A DNA stretch of 64,000 nt, from assembly GCA_013399305.1 (NCBI GenBank), contig VXAI01000039.1, forward strand, positions 1,326,029-1,390,028. The letters are read 5' to 3'. Positions 62,401-64,000 of this stretch are shown here, one piece after another. Every line of letters starts with the position of its first letter. Positions within the stretch are counted from its first letter, which is position 1. The notes beneath the pieces are model-generated. The model did not search any database. It was not told the origin of the DNA and saw nothing but the letters and a program-made list of their open reading frames with translations. A program made the translations under genes and the position numbers. This stretch comes from Rostratula benghalensis. Lineage: Eukaryota > Chordata > Aves > Charadriiformes > Rostratulidae.

Positions 62401-63212
62401 TGGGATGAATGGCACAGAGTTTTGGGGGTTTTTGTTTGTTTTGGGGTTTTTTTTACAAGCAGAATTAGGAGGTCAAGTCTAGTAAAGGATATGTTAGTTA
62501 GGCATAGTTATTCTTCTAACTGAAAAAATTTACATAGCTGCTGCCCCTTACTTTACTGAGCTCTCTAGGGTATTGTCCCATCCCAGTGTCACTGGTGCCA
62601 ACTGTGGCTTTGGTCATGAAACTTGAAATATTTGTGGGGATTTTGTGTGGGGGAAGGTCAAGGGTGTGTGTGCAGGGGTGAGGGACTGAAAAAAACTTTT
62701 GATTATTTCTGCCTGGTCTGTTCTTTTCTACACCTCTTTTGACTTTACCCATTTTATATTTATTGCTCACGCAATTTCTGCAGCAATATGGCAGGTTGTC
62801 TGTGGGAGATGAGCTGATACCAAATGGTGGAACAACTGAAAATATTATTCCAGATGTACAGGAATTACTATAAGAAAATTGTCCTGATGGTTGTTATAGG
62901 CAGTTTTGAAAGAGTGAGAGAAATGCATAGATAGAAGTAAATAATGAGTAAAAGGAGAGGTTCTCAGTGATGTGCAGAGTGTATCTGCATTAATCCTCTT
63001 TGGTGAGTCTGGACTGGAAGTTTCTGACAGAAAACACGGCAAAAATACTTTTTCATTGTGGGCTCAGGATGGAAGGGAAAAAGGGCATAATTCATTGAGC
63101 CAGGGAGTTGTTGGAGTTGTGGTGTGCAAAGAGGCAAAAGACTTTATGCCTTTTAAAGCCCATGAGCTGATAATGCTAAGCTTTGCTCAACCTCTTCAGT
63201 CTCCCTGCTATG
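59416..63212. other. Intronic stretch, no gene seen
   Basis: AT-rich sequence with a TA-rich microsatellite (61328-61358) and chance-length frames. No recognisable exon or repeat family is seen. Confidence 0.45.
61328..61358 (+). repeat. (TA)n microsatellite, interrupted
   Basis: Two TA dinucleotide runs are separated by a short tgg interruption, together about 31 bases. Confidence 0.9.
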
Positions 63213-63220
63213 TATAAAAG
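63213..63220 (+). promoter_or_regulatory. TATA box candidate for an internal promoter
   Basis: A consensus TATAAAAG at 63213-63220 in a moderately GC context is followed about 30 bases later by a purine-rich possible start (gagagaggctgctggg, about 63236-63251). An ATG at 63288 opens a 69-codon frame that ends at 63497, and a CCAG/GTATTG donor-like site lies near 63449. There is no CpG island. If real, this would be an alternative, tissue-restricted start inside the plus-strand unit. It could equally be a chance TATA. Confidence 0.25.
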
Positions 63221-64000
63221 CAGCTGGGAGCGTGAGAGAGGCTGCTGGGTACGCTAACGCTGTCAAAGGGCTCTGTTCCTATTCTGGATGAGAAGGAGAA
63301 CAGAACATGGAAGGAGTTTTTCTGGGTTAGTGAAAATAAAAGCAGGTCCCCCAGCTATAACTACAGATTCCTTGCTCTGGTTGTTTCCTGTGGCTTTTGA
63401 TGAGTCATTTGAACACTTGTTGTGTTCTTGCAAGTTGCATTTAGCCAGGTATTGCAACACCTCGAAACCAAACAAACACCTCTGTGTTGGCTCTTAACTA
63501 TGTTTTGTCTGAAATTACTTAGTTATTTGGCAAGATGCTCTGCAGAATTGAGATTTTGGTACTTTCATTAAATTAAGTGGTTGGAGGACTAACATGTGGA
63601 AATAAGGATGAGACATATTTGAGTTTTGGGGTCTTCTCCACCCTTTGACACTCCACCTTTGGTTTCTAAACTACTAAGCAAAAAGTCTATGACATTGAAA
63701 GACCTTTTTGAGCCTTCTTTAGCATGCCAGTGCATCAGTGGATAAAACAAAACAAATTATACTTTGACCAACTATAGGCCAATCCTATGTCTGTTAATGC
63801 TCTTTTATACCATATGGAAGGCCTGGGTTTGATGCTTCTTTCCAGACTACTTGCTCTTTCAGGGCTTAGTCCCGTGAAGTGGTGAGTTGGCCTTGGTCCA
63901 GCAGGCATTTTAATGTGTTTACTTCTGCAAGCATGGAGGTTCTACATCAGTTTGATGATTGTGTTAAACATGGAGTTGCCTTTTCTTTGTTGGCTTGTCA
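63221..64000. other. Sequence downstream of the TATA candidate to window end
   Basis: It contains the possible transcript described with the TATA box at 63213. I see no repeat or recognised coding exon. Confidence 0.35.

Overview
The window reads as nuclear DNA from a bird. Five fragments carry the characteristic 3' end of avian CR1 LINEs. One roughly 1 kb block matches a high-copy LTR-type repeat that I recognise from bird genomes. The background is AT-rich with low repeat density, and it is broken by two sharp CpG islands. I see no bacterial-style gene packing, rRNA, tRNA or CRISPR. A 119-base run of N at 52011-52129 is an assembly gap.

Layout. (1) 1-5456 is probably intronic to a minus-strand gene. 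Its promoter would be the CpG island at about 5150-6190, and its first coding exon is best read at 5457-5547 on the minus strand. Three further exon-like segments with good splice signals lie to the left (5003-5087, 3055-3157, 242-305), but their reading phases do not join to exon 1 or to each other, so they remain candidates. (2) 6.2-32.6 kb is a gene-poor interval with CR1 remnants, simple repeats and one speculative TATA-driven two-exon small gene (21218-22265). (3) A second CpG island at about 32640-33830 looks like the promoter of a plus-strand transcription unit with untranslated first exons: donors after 33400 and 33816, and a TATA-like box at 33671. (4) 33.8-64 kb is best explained as the long 5' intron region of that unit. 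It contains a well-formed non-coding exon (49043-49164), a possible coding exon (42949-43057), a CR1 at 40085-40595, the LTR-like block at 58400-59415, and an isolated TATA promoter candidate at 63213.

The two CpG islands are about 28 kb apart and probably drive divergent genes (minus to the left, plus to the right). I could not name either gene: only one short coding exon is visible, and it matches no family I recognise. Most long open frames in the window are explained by GC-rich CpG-island sequence, by repeats, or by chance. I found no convincing new multi-gene system. The most checkable leads are the TATA-plus-splice candidates at 21.2 kb and 63.2 kb, the 49.0 kb exon, and the splice signals on both strands of the 33 kb island. 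All gene-structure calls rest on splice motifs and reading frames read by eye, without alignment or transcript data.
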